NCBI GenBank assembly: GCA_003241385.1
Contig: QFPO01000006.1
Location: 175,065 to 239,064, forward strand
Reading direction: 5' to 3'
Origin: Rhodanobacter denitrificans
GTDB taxonomy: Bacteria; Pseudomonadota; Gammaproteobacteria; Xanthomonadales; Rhodanobacteraceae
DNA: 64,000 nt
Shown: piece by piece, positions 17,482-25,968 of the stretch
Position numbering within the stretch: the first letter of the stretch is position 1
How the letters are laid out: each line of letters starts with the position of its first letter
Program-made: the position numbers and the translations under genes
The notes under the pieces: model-generated
What the model saw: only the letters and a program-made list of their open reading frames with translations
Database searches by the model: none
What the model was told of the DNA's origin: nothing

Positions 17482-20400
17482 ATGTCGATTCATGTTGCGC
17501 TGAACCATGTCACCCGCTATCGCTACGACCGGCCGGTGCACCTCGGTCCGCAGATCGTGCGGCTGCGCCCGGCGCCGCACAGCCGCACGCGCATCCTGTC
17601 CTACGCGCTCGACGTCCGGCCGCACGGCCACTTCGTCAACTGGCAGCAGGATCCGCAGTCCAACTACCTCGCGCGGCTGGTGTTCCCCGAGCCGACGCGC
17701 GAGTTCAGCGTCCAGGTCGATCTGGTCGCCGAGATGGCCGTGCTCAATCCGTTCGATTTCTTCCTCGAACCGGGCGCCGAGCGCTTTCCGTTCGGCTACG
17801 ACGGCACGTCGCGCCGCGAGCTGACCTCGTACCTGGTACGCGCGCCGGCCACCCCGCGCTTCGCCGACTATCTCGCCTCGATTCCGCGCAAGCCGACCGC
17901 GACGATCGATTTCCTGGTCGCGCTGAACCAGAAGCTGTCCCGCGACGTCGGCTATCTGATCCGCCTCGAACCCGGCGTGCAGACGCCCGAGCAGACGCTC
18001 GAGCGCGGCAGCGGCTCGTGCCGCGACTCGACCTGGCTGCTCGTGCAGCTGCTGCGCCATCTGGGCCTGGCGGCGCGTTTCGTGTCGGGCTACCTGATCC
18101 AGCTGGTCGCCGACGTCAAGCCGCTCGACGGACCGGCCGGACCGCAGGCCGATTTCACCGATCTGCACGCCTGGGCCGAGGTCTATCTGCCCGGCGCCGG
18201 CTGGATCGGCCTGGATCCGACCTCGGGCCTGCTCGCCGGCGAAGGCCACATCCCGCTCGCGTGTTCGCCCGATCCGGGCTCGGCGGCGCCGATCTCCGGG
18301 GCGGTCGATCCATGCGAGGTGACGTTCGACCACGTCATGAGCGTGACGCGCCTGCGCGAATCGCCGCGCGTGACGCTGCCGTACACGCCCGAGCAATGGC
18401 AGGCGATCGATGCGCTGGGACGTCGCGTCGACGCCGACCTCGATCGCCACGACGTGCGGCTGACGATGGGCGGCGAGCCGACCTTCGTCGCGGCCGACGA
18501 TCCGGACGGCGAGGAGTGGAACATCGCCGCGCTCGGCCCGACCAAGCGCCGGCGCGCGGTGGCGCTGTTCGAGCAGCTGATGGCGCACTACGCGCCGACC
18601 GGCCTGACCCACTACGGCCAGGGCAAGTGGTATCCGGGCGAGCAGCTGCCGCGTTGGTCGCTCAACGGCTACTGGCGGCGCGACGGCGAGGCGATCTGGC
18701 GCAACCGACGGCTCGTCGCCGACGAGTCGGCGCGCAACGGCGCCGACGCCGCGCTCGCGGCGGCCTTCATCGAACAGGTCGCCGGACGGCTCGGCGTCGA
18801 CGCGCGCCATGCGTTCGCGGCCTACGAGGACGTGCTGTACTACCTGTGGCGCGAGCGGCGCCTGCCCGACAACGTCGATCCGGCCGATCCGCGCCTGGCC
18901 GATCCGCTCGAGCGCGCGCGTCTGGTCCGCGTGTTCGACCAGGGCCTCGGCCATGTCGTCGGGCACGTCCTGCCGCTGGCGCATCCGTTCGATCGCTGGC
19001 AGTCCGGGACGTGGTTCCTGCGCAGCGAGCGCTGTTACCTGGTGCCCGGCGATTCGCCGATGGGCTACCGGCTGCCGCTCGATTCGCAGCCCTGGGTCGC
19101 CGAGGCCGACTATCCGATCGTGCAGCCGCTCGACCCGGCCCAGGTGGTGCCGCCGCTGCCGCGCCACGCCGAGATCCGGCGTCAGGTCGGCGGTCTGCGC
19201 GCCGAGGCGCGCGGCAGCGGACCTCGCCTCGCCGGCGAGGCGCCGGCACTCGCGGCGCGCCGGCCCGGCGCCGGCGAATCGGCCGCCTGGGTCACGCGTA
19301 CCGCGCTGTGCGCCGAGCCGCGCGACGGCACGCTGTATCTGTTCCTGCCGCCGCTGGCGCGGCTCGAGGACTATCTCGAACTGGTCGCCGCGATCGAGGC
19401 GACCGCCGAATCGCTCGCGACGCCGGTGATCCTCGAAGGCTACGAGCCGCCGCGCGATCCGCGCCTGGAGGTGCTGCGGGTGACGCCCGACCCCGGCGTC
19501 ATCGAAGTCAACATCCATCCGTCCGCGAGCTGGCCGGCCCTGGTCGAGCGCACCACGCATCTGTACGAGGCCGCGCGCCGGACGCGCCTGGCCGCCGAGA
19601 AGTTCATGCTCGACGGACGCCACGTCGGCACCGGCGGCGGCAATCATCTGGTGCTCGGCGGCGCGACGCCGTTCGATTCGCCGTTCCTGCGGCGGCCCGA
19701 CCTGCTGCGCAGCCTGATCGCGTACTGGCACAACCATCCGTCGCTGTCGTACCTGTTCTCGGGCCTGTTCATCGGGCCGACCTCGCAGGCGCCGCGCGTC
19801 GACGAGGCCCGCAACGACGCGCTGTACGAACTGGAGATCGCATTCGGCCGCATCCCGGACGAGGACGGTGATCTGCCGCCGTGGCTGCTCGACCGCCTGC
19901 TGCGCAACCTGCTGGTCGACGTCACCGGCAATACGCATCGCGCCGAGTTCTGCATCGACAAGCTGTATTCGCCGGACGGCCCGACCGGTCGCCTGGGCCT
20001 GCTCGAGCTGCGCGCGTTCGAGATGCCGCCGCATGCGCAGATGAGTCTGGCCCAGCAGGTGCTGCTGCGCGCGCTGGTCGCACGCTTCTGGAAGACGCCG
20101 TACCGGCCGGCGCGACTGGTGCGCTGGGGCAGCGAGCTGCACGACCGCTTCATGCTGCCGCATTTCCTCTGGCAGGACTTCGGCGACGTCGTCGCCGAGT
20201 TGCGCGCTGCCGGCTATCCGGTCGAGCAGGCCTGGTTCGCGCCGCATCTGGAGTTCCGTTTTCCGCGGATTGGCGATTACGCGGTCGAGGGCACCGTGCT
20301 CGCGCTGCGCCACGCGCTCGAGCCCTGGCACGTGCTCGGCGAGCAGGGCGCGACCGGCGGCACCGTGCGCTATGTCGACTCCTCGGTCGAGCGGCTGCAG

Positions 20401-20805
20401 GTGCACGTCACCGGTCTGGCGCCGGACCGTTATGCGCTGACCTGCAACGGACGCCGCGTGCCGCTGCGGCCGACCGGCCGCGTCGGCGAGTACGTGGCCG
20501 GCGTGCGCTACAAGGCCTGGCAGCCCTCGTCGGGTCTGCATCCGACGATCCCGGTGCACGCACCGCTGACGTTCGATCTGATCGACACCTGGTCGGGCCG
20601 CTCGCTCGGCGGCTGCCGGTACCACGTCGCGCACCCGGGCGGACGCAACTACGCGAGCTTCCCGGTCAACGCGTTCGAGGCCGAGAGCCGGCGTCTGGCG
20701 CGCTTCTTCCGTTTCGGCCACACGGCCGGCGCAATCGAGCCGCTCGACGAGGCGCCGAGCGCCGAGTATCCGTTCACGCTCGATCTGCGAACGCTGCCGC
20801 CGTGA
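17482..20805 (+). CDS. Transglutaminase-like protein fused to a DUF2126 domain
   Basis: 1107 residues. Residues ~1-80 are the N-terminal beta domain typical of bacterial transglutaminase-like proteins. The papain-like core has a full triad: C180 in GSGSCRDSTW, H229 in DLHAWAEVYLPG and D245 in GLDPTSG. From ~280 to the C-terminus is the DUF2126 region, including LTMGGEPTFV and GGGNHLVLGG, which is always paired with this domain. Relatives usually sit beside a circularly permuted ATP-grasp/alpha-E protein and are thought to modify or cleave peptides; that partner is not in the window. No signal peptide is seen, so it is probably cytoplasmic. Substrate unknown. Confidence 0.92.
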   Translation: MSIHVALNHVTRYRYDRPVHLGPQIVRLRPAPHSRTRILSYALDVRPHGHFVNWQQDPQSNYLARLVFPEPTREFSVQVDLVAEMAVLNPFDFFLEPGAERFPFGYDGTSRRELTSYLVRAPATPRFADYLASIPRKPTATIDFLVALNQKLSRDVGYLIRLEPGVQTPEQTLERGSGSCRDSTWLLVQLLRHLGLAARFVSGYLIQLVADVKPLDGPAGPQADFTDLHAWAEVYLPGAGWIGLDPTSGLLAGEGHIPLACSPDPGSAAPISGAVDPCEVTFDHVMSVTRLRESPRVTLPYTPEQWQAIDALGRRVDADLDRHDVRLTMGGEPTFVAADDPDGEEWNIAALGPTKRRRAVALFEQLMAHYAPTGLTHYGQGKWYPGEQLPRWSLNGYWRRDGEAIWRNRRLVADESARNGADAALAAAFIEQVAGRLGVDARHAFAAYEDVLYYLWRERRLPDNVDPADPRLADPLERARLVRVFDQGLGHVVGHVLPLAHPFDRWQSGTWFLRSERCYLVPGDSPMGYRLPLDSQPWVAEADYPIVQPLDPAQVVPPLPRHAEIRRQVGGLRAEARGSGPRLAGEAPALAARRPGAGESAAWVTRTALCAEPRDGTLYLFLPPLARLEDYLELVAAIEATAESLATPVILEGYEPPRDPRLEVLRVTPDPGVIEVNIHPSASWPALVERTTHLYEAARRTRLAAEKFMLDGRHVGTGGGNHLVLGGATPFDSPFLRRPDLLRSLIAYWHNHPSLSYLFSGLFIGPTSQAPRVDEARNDALYELEIAFGRIPDEDGDLPPWLLDRLLRNLLVDVTGNTHRAEFCIDKLYSPDGPTGRLGLLELRAFEMPPHAQMSLAQQVLLRALVARFWKTPYRPARLVRWGSELHDRFMLPHFLWQDFGDVVAELRAAGYPVEQAWFAPHLEFRFPRIGDYAVEGTVLALRHALEPWHVLGEQGATGGTVRYVDSSVERLQVHVTGLAPDRYALTCNGRRVPLRPTGRVGEYVAGVRYKAWQPSSGLHPTIPVHAPLTFDLIDTWSGRSLGGCRYHVAHPGGRNYASFPVNAFEAESRRLARFFRFGHTAGAIEPLDEAPSAEYPFTLDLRTLPP

Positions 20806-20825
20806 GCGTCGGCGCGGACGGAGGG

Positions 20826-20846
20826 GCCGCCGGCAGCGCCGGCGGC
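20826..20846. terminator. Hairpin between convergent genes
   Basis: A 9-bp perfect stem (20826-20834 with 20838-20846) with loop AGC, in the 45 bases between the transglutaminase-like gene and the convergent small secreted protein. There is no T-run. A bidirectional terminator is likely. Confidence 0.45.
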
Positions 20847-20850
20847 GGCA

Positions 20851-21201
20851 TCAGCGGCCTTTCGCCGGCGCGTGAGCCGGCCCGATCGTCTTCGGCAGTA
20901 CCGGACTCAGCGGCTTCTTGACGCCGGCCTCGCTGACGCCGTCGATGCGGTAGTAATAGGTCTTGCCGGGCACGACGTCGCGATCGATGTAGACGTAGCC
21001 CACGTCCGGATTGGACTGCTTCGGAACGATCCGCGCATTGATGCGCCGGAACGGGCCGGCCTCGGCGTCGCTGCGATAGATCAGATAGCCGTAGGTGCCG
21101 GCCTCGTCGCGCGCCTTCCAGCGCAGCGTGCTCTCGGGCGCCGGCTCGGCCGCGACGGCATGGCCGGTCAGTGCCGCCAGCACGATCCACCGCCACCTCA
21201 T
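20851..21201 (-). CDS. Small secreted fibronectin type III-like protein
   Basis: 116 residues. A signal peptide (~1-17, cut near AVA-AE) is followed by a single beta-sandwich of fibronectin type III type (~24-105): the YGYLIYRSDAEAGPF strand and the GKTYYYRIDGVSEAG strand are typical. The ATG at 21201 overlaps the stop of the upstream DUF1573-like gene (ATGA), so the two are translated together and probably work as a pair outside the cytoplasm. No enzymatic residues are seen. Function unknown. Confidence 0.75.
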   Translation of the reverse strand: MRWRWIVLAALTGHAVAAEPAPESTLRWKARDEAGTYGYLIYRSDAEAGPFRRINARIVPKQSNPDVGYVYIDRDVVPGKTYYYRIDGVSEAGVKKPLSPVLPKTIGPAHAPAKGR

Positions 21202-22295
21202 GGCTTCTTCTCCAGCGTGTCGTCGATCTTGATGTCGGTGTCGGCGTCGAGCGTGCCGAGCGAGCGGATCGGCGTGCCCGGCTTGACGATCAGCGCCGAG
21301 TACGGAATGCGCACGCGTTCGCCGCGATCCTTGAACGACACGCCGACGACCTCGTTGCCGACCGCGCGCCGCTGCCGCGTCAGCAGGTGTGCGTCCAGCC
21401 GGACGCAGCCCTCGCCGCACGCGGCGGACGTCAGTTCGATCGCCTCGGCGTTGAAATCGAGCGCGGCGACTTCCAGCGGCGACGCGTCGACGGTCCGCAG
21501 CTCGATCGTCCGGCGGACCGACGCGCCTTCCTCGACCGCGCCGAAGCTCAACACCGGCGGCTTCGCGGTGATCTGGCCGTGGACGTGGGCGCGCACCGAC
21601 AGCACCAGCTCGGGCTGCTCGGCGACATTGGTCTTGAGCACCACGCGCCGTGCGACTTCGCCGAGCGGCGTCTGCGCGGTGAGGCCCGTCACGAGGCGGA
21701 GCTGCTGCGGATGGCCTTCGACCGGTTCGGCGCGCAGCGACAGCCAGTCCGGTTTCTCGAGCGTCGACTCTAGACTCAGTCGATCGGTCTCGAAGCTCTC
21801 GACGATCACCGATTGCGTCGCGTTCGCGGCCTGGCCGACATAGCCGAAATTGACCTCGGCCGTTTCCGGCGAGTACGCCGACTGGACGAAGACCGGAAAG
21901 TCGACCGGCGCCGACGGCTGCACGGGATCGTCGCTGAGCACGTGGAAGCGCACGGTCTGCAGGCCGCGCTTCTCGCCGATCGGCTTTTCGAGCACGAGGC
22001 GTCCGGTCTCGCCGGGTGCCAGGTGCCGCGGCTCGAACGTCGCCTGGCCGGGCGGCGGCGCCGGATCGACGCGGCGGATCTCGATCGGCGCTGCGCCGGT
22101 GTTGCGCACGCGCAGGACGCGCCGGGCGGTCTGCTTCTCGAACACTTCCACGACGGGAGCCGATGCGTCTTCCGGCTCGAAGGCAAGACTGCCTTGCGCC
22201 ACCGGGGTAATCGATTTGGCGGGCTTTTCCGCAGCCGCGGCGGGAAGTGCGCCGAGCAGCGCGCACAACAACAGGGTCGAGCAGTCGAACTTCAT
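21198..22295 (-). CDS. Secreted protein with DUF1573-like Ig domains
   Basis: 365 residues. A signal peptide (~1-22) is followed by two or three beta-sandwich modules. The first (~35-130) has RRVLRVRNTGAAPIEIRRVD and APGETGRLVL, the pattern of DUF1573/ASPM-type Ig domains, and later modules repeat the theme (SVIVESFETDRL, VVLKTNVAEQPELVLSVRAH). A Cys pair (SAACGEGC) may form a disulphide, fitting an exported location. It is coupled by ATGA to the small fibronectin-like gene downstream. DUF1573-type proteins are structural or adhesive; the specific role is unknown. Confidence 0.75.
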   Translation of the reverse strand: MKFDCSTLLLCALLGALPAAAAEKPAKSITPVAQGSLAFEPEDASAPVVEVFEKQTARRVLRVRNTGAAPIEIRRVDPAPPPGQATFEPRHLAPGETGRLVLEKPIGEKRGLQTVRFHVLSDDPVQPSAPVDFPVFVQSAYSPETAEVNFGYVGQAANATQSVIVESFETDRLSLESTLEKPDWLSLRAEPVEGHPQQLRLVTGLTAQTPLGEVARRVVLKTNVAEQPELVLSVRAHVHGQITAKPPVLSFGAVEEGASVRRTIELRTVDASPLEVAALDFNAEAIELTSAACGEGCVRLDAHLLTRQRRAVGNEVVGVSFKDRGERVRIPYSALIVKPGTPIRSLGTLDADTDIKIDDTLEKKP

Positions 22296-22321
22296 TCGGA
22301 CACGAACCGAAAAACGAGAGG

Positions 22322-22357
22322 CAGAAAAAAAGACGGCTGCCGCAGCAGCCGTCTTTC
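22322..22357 (-). terminator. Intrinsic terminator of the secreted PPC-like gene
   Basis: A perfect 12-bp stem (22329-22340 with 22345-22356) has a 4-base loop. Read on the minus strand it is followed by seven T's. It lies 18 bases after the stop of the gene at 22375-22911, a textbook Rho-independent terminator. Confidence 0.88.
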
Positions 22358-22374
22358 GGTACGTGTTTCTACGA

Positions 22375-22911
22375 TCAGTCGATCGAGAACTCGGTCAGCG
22401 AGACCGGGAACGTGCCGCTCACGTTGAGCGTGAACGTGCCCTGGCCCGAGGCGTTGCTCGACGGCCAGTACGAGTCGACGTAGAAGTAGTACTCGGTGCC
22501 GGCGGTGCCGCTGAACGTGAGGCTCGGCGCGGTGATCGTCGGAACGTCGTCCGAGCCTTCCAGGCAGGACGTGCCGTCGCCGCAGGTGGCGAGGACGTAG
22601 ATCGCCGGGTCGAAGCTGCCGCCGCCGATGACCTGGAAGGTCAGGCTGTTCGGGCCGGTCGGCGTGAACGTGTAGATCCGCTCCGGACCGTCGACGGTGC
22701 CGTACTCGGTGCACGAAATCGCGACGCCGTTGGTGCCGCCGACGGTCGTGCCGCTGACGGTGGACGGCGACTCGGTGATCTCACCGGCCGGTGCGGCGCA
22801 GGTACCCGCCGGAACGGCGGTGCCCGGCGAGACGGCGACCTTGCTCTGTGCGACGGCGGCCGAGCTGGACGCGATGATGATGGCTGCTGCGATGGTCTTG
22901 GAAGCGCTCAT
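22375..22911 (-). CDS. Secreted protein with pre-peptidase C-terminal-like domain
   Basis: 178 residues. A signal peptide (~1-21, cut after VAQ) is followed by one beta-sandwich module that resembles bacterial pre-peptidase C-terminal domains: ERIYTFTPTGPNSLTFQV, FDPAIYVLATCGDGTSCL and GTEYYFYVDSY are the characteristic strands, with cysteines that could form disulphides. No catalytic domain is present, so it is a stand-alone module. The C-terminus (LTEFSID) does not match the tag of the other secreted proteins. It has its own terminator downstream. Role unknown. Confidence 0.78.
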   Translation of the reverse strand: MSASKTIAAAIIIASSSAAVAQSKVAVSPGTAVPAGTCAAPAGEITESPSTVSGTTVGGTNGVAISCTEYGTVDGPERIYTFTPTGPNSLTFQVIGGGSFDPAIYVLATCGDGTSCLEGSDDVPTITAPSLTFSGTAGTEYYFYVDSYWPSSNASGQGTFTLNVSGTFPVSLTEFSID

Positions 22912-23225
22912 TTCTATTACCCCGTATGTAAGAAGAAGCGAGTAGCCTATTTGGTATGGAAGCCCGGGTGCGGTCGGCCGTTCGTTGCATCCGCGATCTA
23001 GAAGACCGATCGAGCCTGAGGGCCGGCGACGCCGGGAGGCGAAGCGACAAAGTGTCGGCCACGCCTAACCGAGGTGTCCAACCTATGCCCGCCGCGAGTT
23101 CACCATATGACGAATGGCATTGCAACCGACTCGTGCGATATGCGTCGACCCTGCAGGAACCGATACTCAAGACCATGGTCTGATCGGCTCGAACGGGCCA
23201 ACTTTCGCCTGATTGATCACATTCC
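22912..23225. other. Divergent intergenic region without a supported gene
   Basis: 314 bases between the secreted PPC-like gene (minus) and the ExbB-like gene (plus). It must hold both promoters, but no element has a convincing -35/-10 pair. A 75-codon frame at 22956-23183 has neither a ribosome site nor a recognisable product. Confidence 0.5.
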
Positions 23226-24308
23226 ATGAGCAATCCCTCGCGTGTCCTGCCCTGGATGCTGGCCTTCCTGGCCGCCCTGGGCATTCTTGCGGCGCTGCTG
23301 GCGCCGCGGCTGGCCGATGTCTTCATGGCCAATCCGTTCTTCAACGGCATCATCCTGACGGTCCTGCTCGCCGGCATCCTGGTCAATCTGAGGCAGGTGC
23401 TGGTGCTGACGGCCGAGGTGCGCTGGATGGAGGCGTTCCGGCGCTCCAATCCGGATGCGCCGGCGCCGGGCCGGCCGCGCCTGCTGGCGCCGATGGCGCG
23501 CCTGCTGGCCGGTCGCGAGCGCGGCCGCGCGGCGCTGTCGGCGGCCTCGATGCGGACCCTGCTCGACAGCGTGCAGATCCGCCTGGAGGAATCGCGCGAT
23601 CTGTCGCGCTATCTGATCGGCCTGGCGATCTTCCTGGGCCTGCTCGGCACGTTCTGGGGACTGCTGGTGACGATCCGCTCGGTCGCCGAGATCATCGGCG
23701 CGCTCGGCGTCGGCACCGATGCCGCGGCGATGTTCGCCGGCCTCAAGGAGCACCTCAAGGAGCCGCTGGCCGGCATGTCGACGAGCTTCTCGACCTCGCT
23801 GTTCGGCCTCGCCAGCTCGCTGGCGATCGGCTTTCTCGATCTGCAGGCCGGCCATGCGCAGAACCGCTTCTACAACGAGCTGGAGGAATGGCTCTCGGGC
23901 ATGACGCGGCTGTCCTCGGGCAGCGCGCTGGAGACCGATGCCTCGGTGCCGGCCTACGTGCAGGCGCTGCTCGAGCAGACCGCCGACGGCCTCGAGCGCA
24001 TGCAGCGCGCGATCGTCGAGAACGAGCGCGAGCGGCGCGGCACCAACGAACAGCTCGCCGAGCTCGGCGCGCAGCTCGCGCGGCTCAACGAGACGCTCGG
24101 CCGCGACGCGCGCGAGCGGCAGGCCGCCGCGAGCGTGCAGGACGAGCTCAGGACCGCGCTGCGGCAACTCGCGGCGCAGTCCGGCGCCGGCTCGCGTCTG
24201 TCCGACGAGCTGCGCGGCGAGCTGCGGCTGCTGTCGCGCACGGTCGCCGCGGCGGTGTCGGGCCGTGCGCCGCCGCGTGAAGGCGGTGAGGCGGAGGATC
24301 GCCGTTGA
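23226..24308 (+). CDS. MotA/TolQ/ExbB-like proton-channel protein
   Basis: 360 residues. Membrane helices at ~8-30, ~38-55, ~128-155 and ~185-205; the core LIGLAIFLGLLGTFWGLLVT and the later STSLFGLASSLAIGFLDLQ helix are the conserved MotA/TolQ/ExbB channel pair. Residues ~225-340 form a long cytoplasmic coiled coil, which ordinary ExbB lacks. It is the stator-type partner of the next gene, whose TTG start overlaps its stop. The ribosome site is weak. The pair resembles the ZorAB core of the Zorya defence system, but no ZorC/D/E genes are nearby. Housekeeping envelope function is the safer reading. Confidence 0.85.
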   Translation: MSNPSRVLPWMLAFLAALGILAALLAPRLADVFMANPFFNGIILTVLLAGILVNLRQVLVLTAEVRWMEAFRRSNPDAPAPGRPRLLAPMARLLAGRERGRAALSAASMRTLLDSVQIRLEESRDLSRYLIGLAIFLGLLGTFWGLLVTIRSVAEIIGALGVGTDAAAMFAGLKEHLKEPLAGMSTSFSTSLFGLASSLAIGFLDLQAGHAQNRFYNELEEWLSGMTRLSSGSALETDASVPAYVQALLEQTADGLERMQRAIVENERERRGTNEQLAELGAQLARLNETLGRDARERQAAASVQDELRTALRQLAAQSGAGSRLSDELRGELRLLSRTVAAAVSGRAPPREGGEAEDRR

Positions 24309-25366
24309 GCAGCCTGCGCCGCCGCCGCGCGTTCGACATCTGGCCGGGCTTCGTCGACGCGCTGACTTCGCTGGTCATGGTGATGATCTTCGTGCTGCTG
24401 ATCTTCGCGATCGGCCAGTTCGTGCTGTCCGATTCTCTCGTCGGCAAGAGCCGGGCGCTCGACGCGCTGAACGCGCAGGTCGCCGAGCTGGCGCGCACGC
24501 TGTCGCTGAGCCGCGACGCCGAGCGCCGCCTCGACGCGCGCGTCGCCGAGCTCACGGCCAGTCTCGGTGCGGTCACCGGCGAACGCGACGACGCGCAGAC
24601 ACGCGCTGCGGCGCTCGGCGCCGACATCGCGGCGCTCGACGCGCTCAAGCAGCAGCTGCAGGCCGAGGTCGCCGCGCTCGGCATGCAGCTGGACACCTCC
24701 AAGGAGGATCTGGTCCGGCAGACCGATCTGACCACCGCCGCGGTCGCGCAGACCGAGCTGCTCAATCGCCAGCTCGCGGCGATCCGCGAGCAGCTCGGCA
24801 GCCTGCAGGCGGCGCTCGATGCGTCCAAGCGCGACAACGCGGCGAAGGACGTGCGCATCGCCGATCTCGGCAAGGAGCTCAATCTGGCGCTGGCCAATCG
24901 CGTCGGCGAGCTGGAGCGCTACCGCTCGGAATTCTTCGGCCGCCTGCGCGAGGTCCTCGGCCACCGCGGCGACGTGCGCGTCGTCGGCGACCGCTTCGTC
25001 GTGCCGACCGACATCCTGTTCGAGTCCGGTTCGGCCGAGCTCGGGCCCGCCGCGCAGGCGCAGCTCGCCGGACTGGCATCCACCGTCGCCGAGGTGGCCG
25101 CGGAGATTCCGTCGAGCATCGACTGGGTGCTCAGGATCGACGGCCACACCGACCGGCGGCCGATCAGCACCGACCGCTTTCCGTCGAACTGGGAGCTGTC
25201 GACGGCGCGTGCGGTCGCGATCGTCAAGTTCCTCGTCGTGCAGGGCATCCCGGCGCATCGCCTGTCGGCCAACGGCTTCGGCGAGTTCCAGCCGCTCGAT
25301 CCGGGCTCGTCGGCCGAGGCCTATGCGCGCAACCGGCGCATCGAGCTGCAGCTGACCAACCGATAA
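24305..25366 (+). CDS. MotB-like protein with coiled coil and OmpA peptidoglycan-binding domain
   Basis: 353 residues from a TTG that overlaps the previous stop (TTGA). One N-terminal membrane helix (~17-38) carries an Asp in FVDALTSLVMVM at the position of the proton-binding Asp of MotB/ZorB. A long periplasmic coiled coil follows (~45-200), then an OmpA/MotB domain (~235-350) with TDILFESGSAELG, DGHTDRRP and NWELSTARA, the peptidoglycan-binding signature. With the ExbB-like protein it should form a proton-driven stator complex fixed to the cell wall. Confidence 0.88.
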   Translation: MSSLRRRRAFDIWPGFVDALTSLVMVMIFVLLIFAIGQFVLSDSLVGKSRALDALNAQVAELARTLSLSRDAERRLDARVAELTASLGAVTGERDDAQTRAAALGADIAALDALKQQLQAEVAALGMQLDTSKEDLVRQTDLTTAAVAQTELLNRQLAAIREQLGSLQAALDASKRDNAAKDVRIADLGKELNLALANRVGELERYRSEFFGRLREVLGHRGDVRVVGDRFVVPTDILFESGSAELGPAAQAQLAGLASTVAEVAAEIPSSIDWVLRIDGHTDRRPISTDRFPSNWELSTARAVAIVKFLVVQGIPAHRLSANGFGEFQPLDPGSSAEAYARNRRIELQLTNR

Positions 25367-25379
25367 TGCGAAGCGGCGC

Positions 25380-25916
25380 TCAGCCGACGAGGCGACTCTC
25401 ACCGGGCGCGAGGTCGTCCAGCGCGTGGCCGCCGACGCGCGTGCGCACCAGGCGCAGCGTCGGCAGGCCGATCGCCGCGGTCATGCGGCGTACCTGGCGA
25501 TTGCGGCCCTCGCGCAGCACCAGCTCGATCCACGTCGTCGGCTTGTCGCGGCGATAGCGGATCGGCGGCACGCGCGGCCACAGCCAGGCCGGCTCCTCCG
25601 GCAGCACGCGCGCGGTGATCGGCAGCGTCGGGCCGTCGGCGAGCGTCACGCCGTGTCGCAGCGGCTCCAGATCGGCGTCGCCGGGGACGCCTTCGACCTG
25701 GGCCAGATAGGTCTTGGGCTGCTTGTGGCGCGGATCGGTCAGGCGATGCGCGAGCGCGCCGTCGTCGGTCAACAGCAGCAGGCCTTCGCTGTCCAGGTCG
25801 AGCCGTCCGGCGGCATACACGCCGGGCGTCGCGACGTAGTCGGCCAGCGTCGGTCGGCCGTCGCGATCGGTGAACTGACACAGCACGCCATACGGCTTGT
25901 TGAGCGCGATCAGCAT
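25380..25916 (-). CDS. rluE: 23S rRNA pseudouridine synthase, RluE type
   Basis: 178 residues. The catalytic Asp lies in the hallmark GRLDLDSEGLLLLTDDG of the RsuA/RluB/E/F family. The short form without the N-terminal S4 domain and the NKPYGVLCQF start fit RluE (U2457 of 23S rRNA in E. coli numbering). Other conserved parts: KTYLAQVEG and REGRNRQVRRMTAAIG. It is convergent with the OmpA-type gene, 13 bases away. A strong hairpin lies just upstream of its ATG. Confidence 0.88.
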   Translation of the reverse strand: MLIALNKPYGVLCQFTDRDGRPTLADYVATPGVYAAGRLDLDSEGLLLLTDDGALAHRLTDPRHKQPKTYLAQVEGVPGDADLEPLRHGVTLADGPTLPITARVLPEEPAWLWPRVPPIRYRRDKPTTWIELVLREGRNRQVRRMTAAIGLPTLRLVRTRVGGHALDDLAPGESRLVG

Positions 25917-25924
25917 CGCAAGAC

Positions 25925-25951
25925 GGCGGCCGGCGCATGGCGCCGGCCGCC
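25925..25951 (-). promoter_or_regulatory. Strong hairpin just upstream of the rluE start
   Basis: A perfect 12-bp GC-rich stem (25925-25936 with 25940-25951) with a 3-base loop sits nine bases upstream of the rluE ATG and 18 bases after the stop of the upstream methyltransferase-like gene. No T-run follows. It may end or reduce read-through from the upstream gene, or limit rluE translation. Confidence 0.45.
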
Positions 25952-25968
25952 TGCGCTCGAGGCGCGAC

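Noticed and set aside
17182..20721. Upstream 3.5-kb extension of the glutamate dehydrogenase frame on the minus strand
   Set aside because: It is antisense to the transglutaminase-like gene; its product has no recognisable domain, and the GDH family start is at 17181.
22956..23183. 75-codon plus frame between the PPC-like and ExbB-like genes
   Set aside because: No ribosome site, no similarity, and it sits in a promoter region.
23226..25366. Zorya defence system
   Set aside because: Only the ZorAB-like stator pair is present; the effector genes are missing, and rluE follows.
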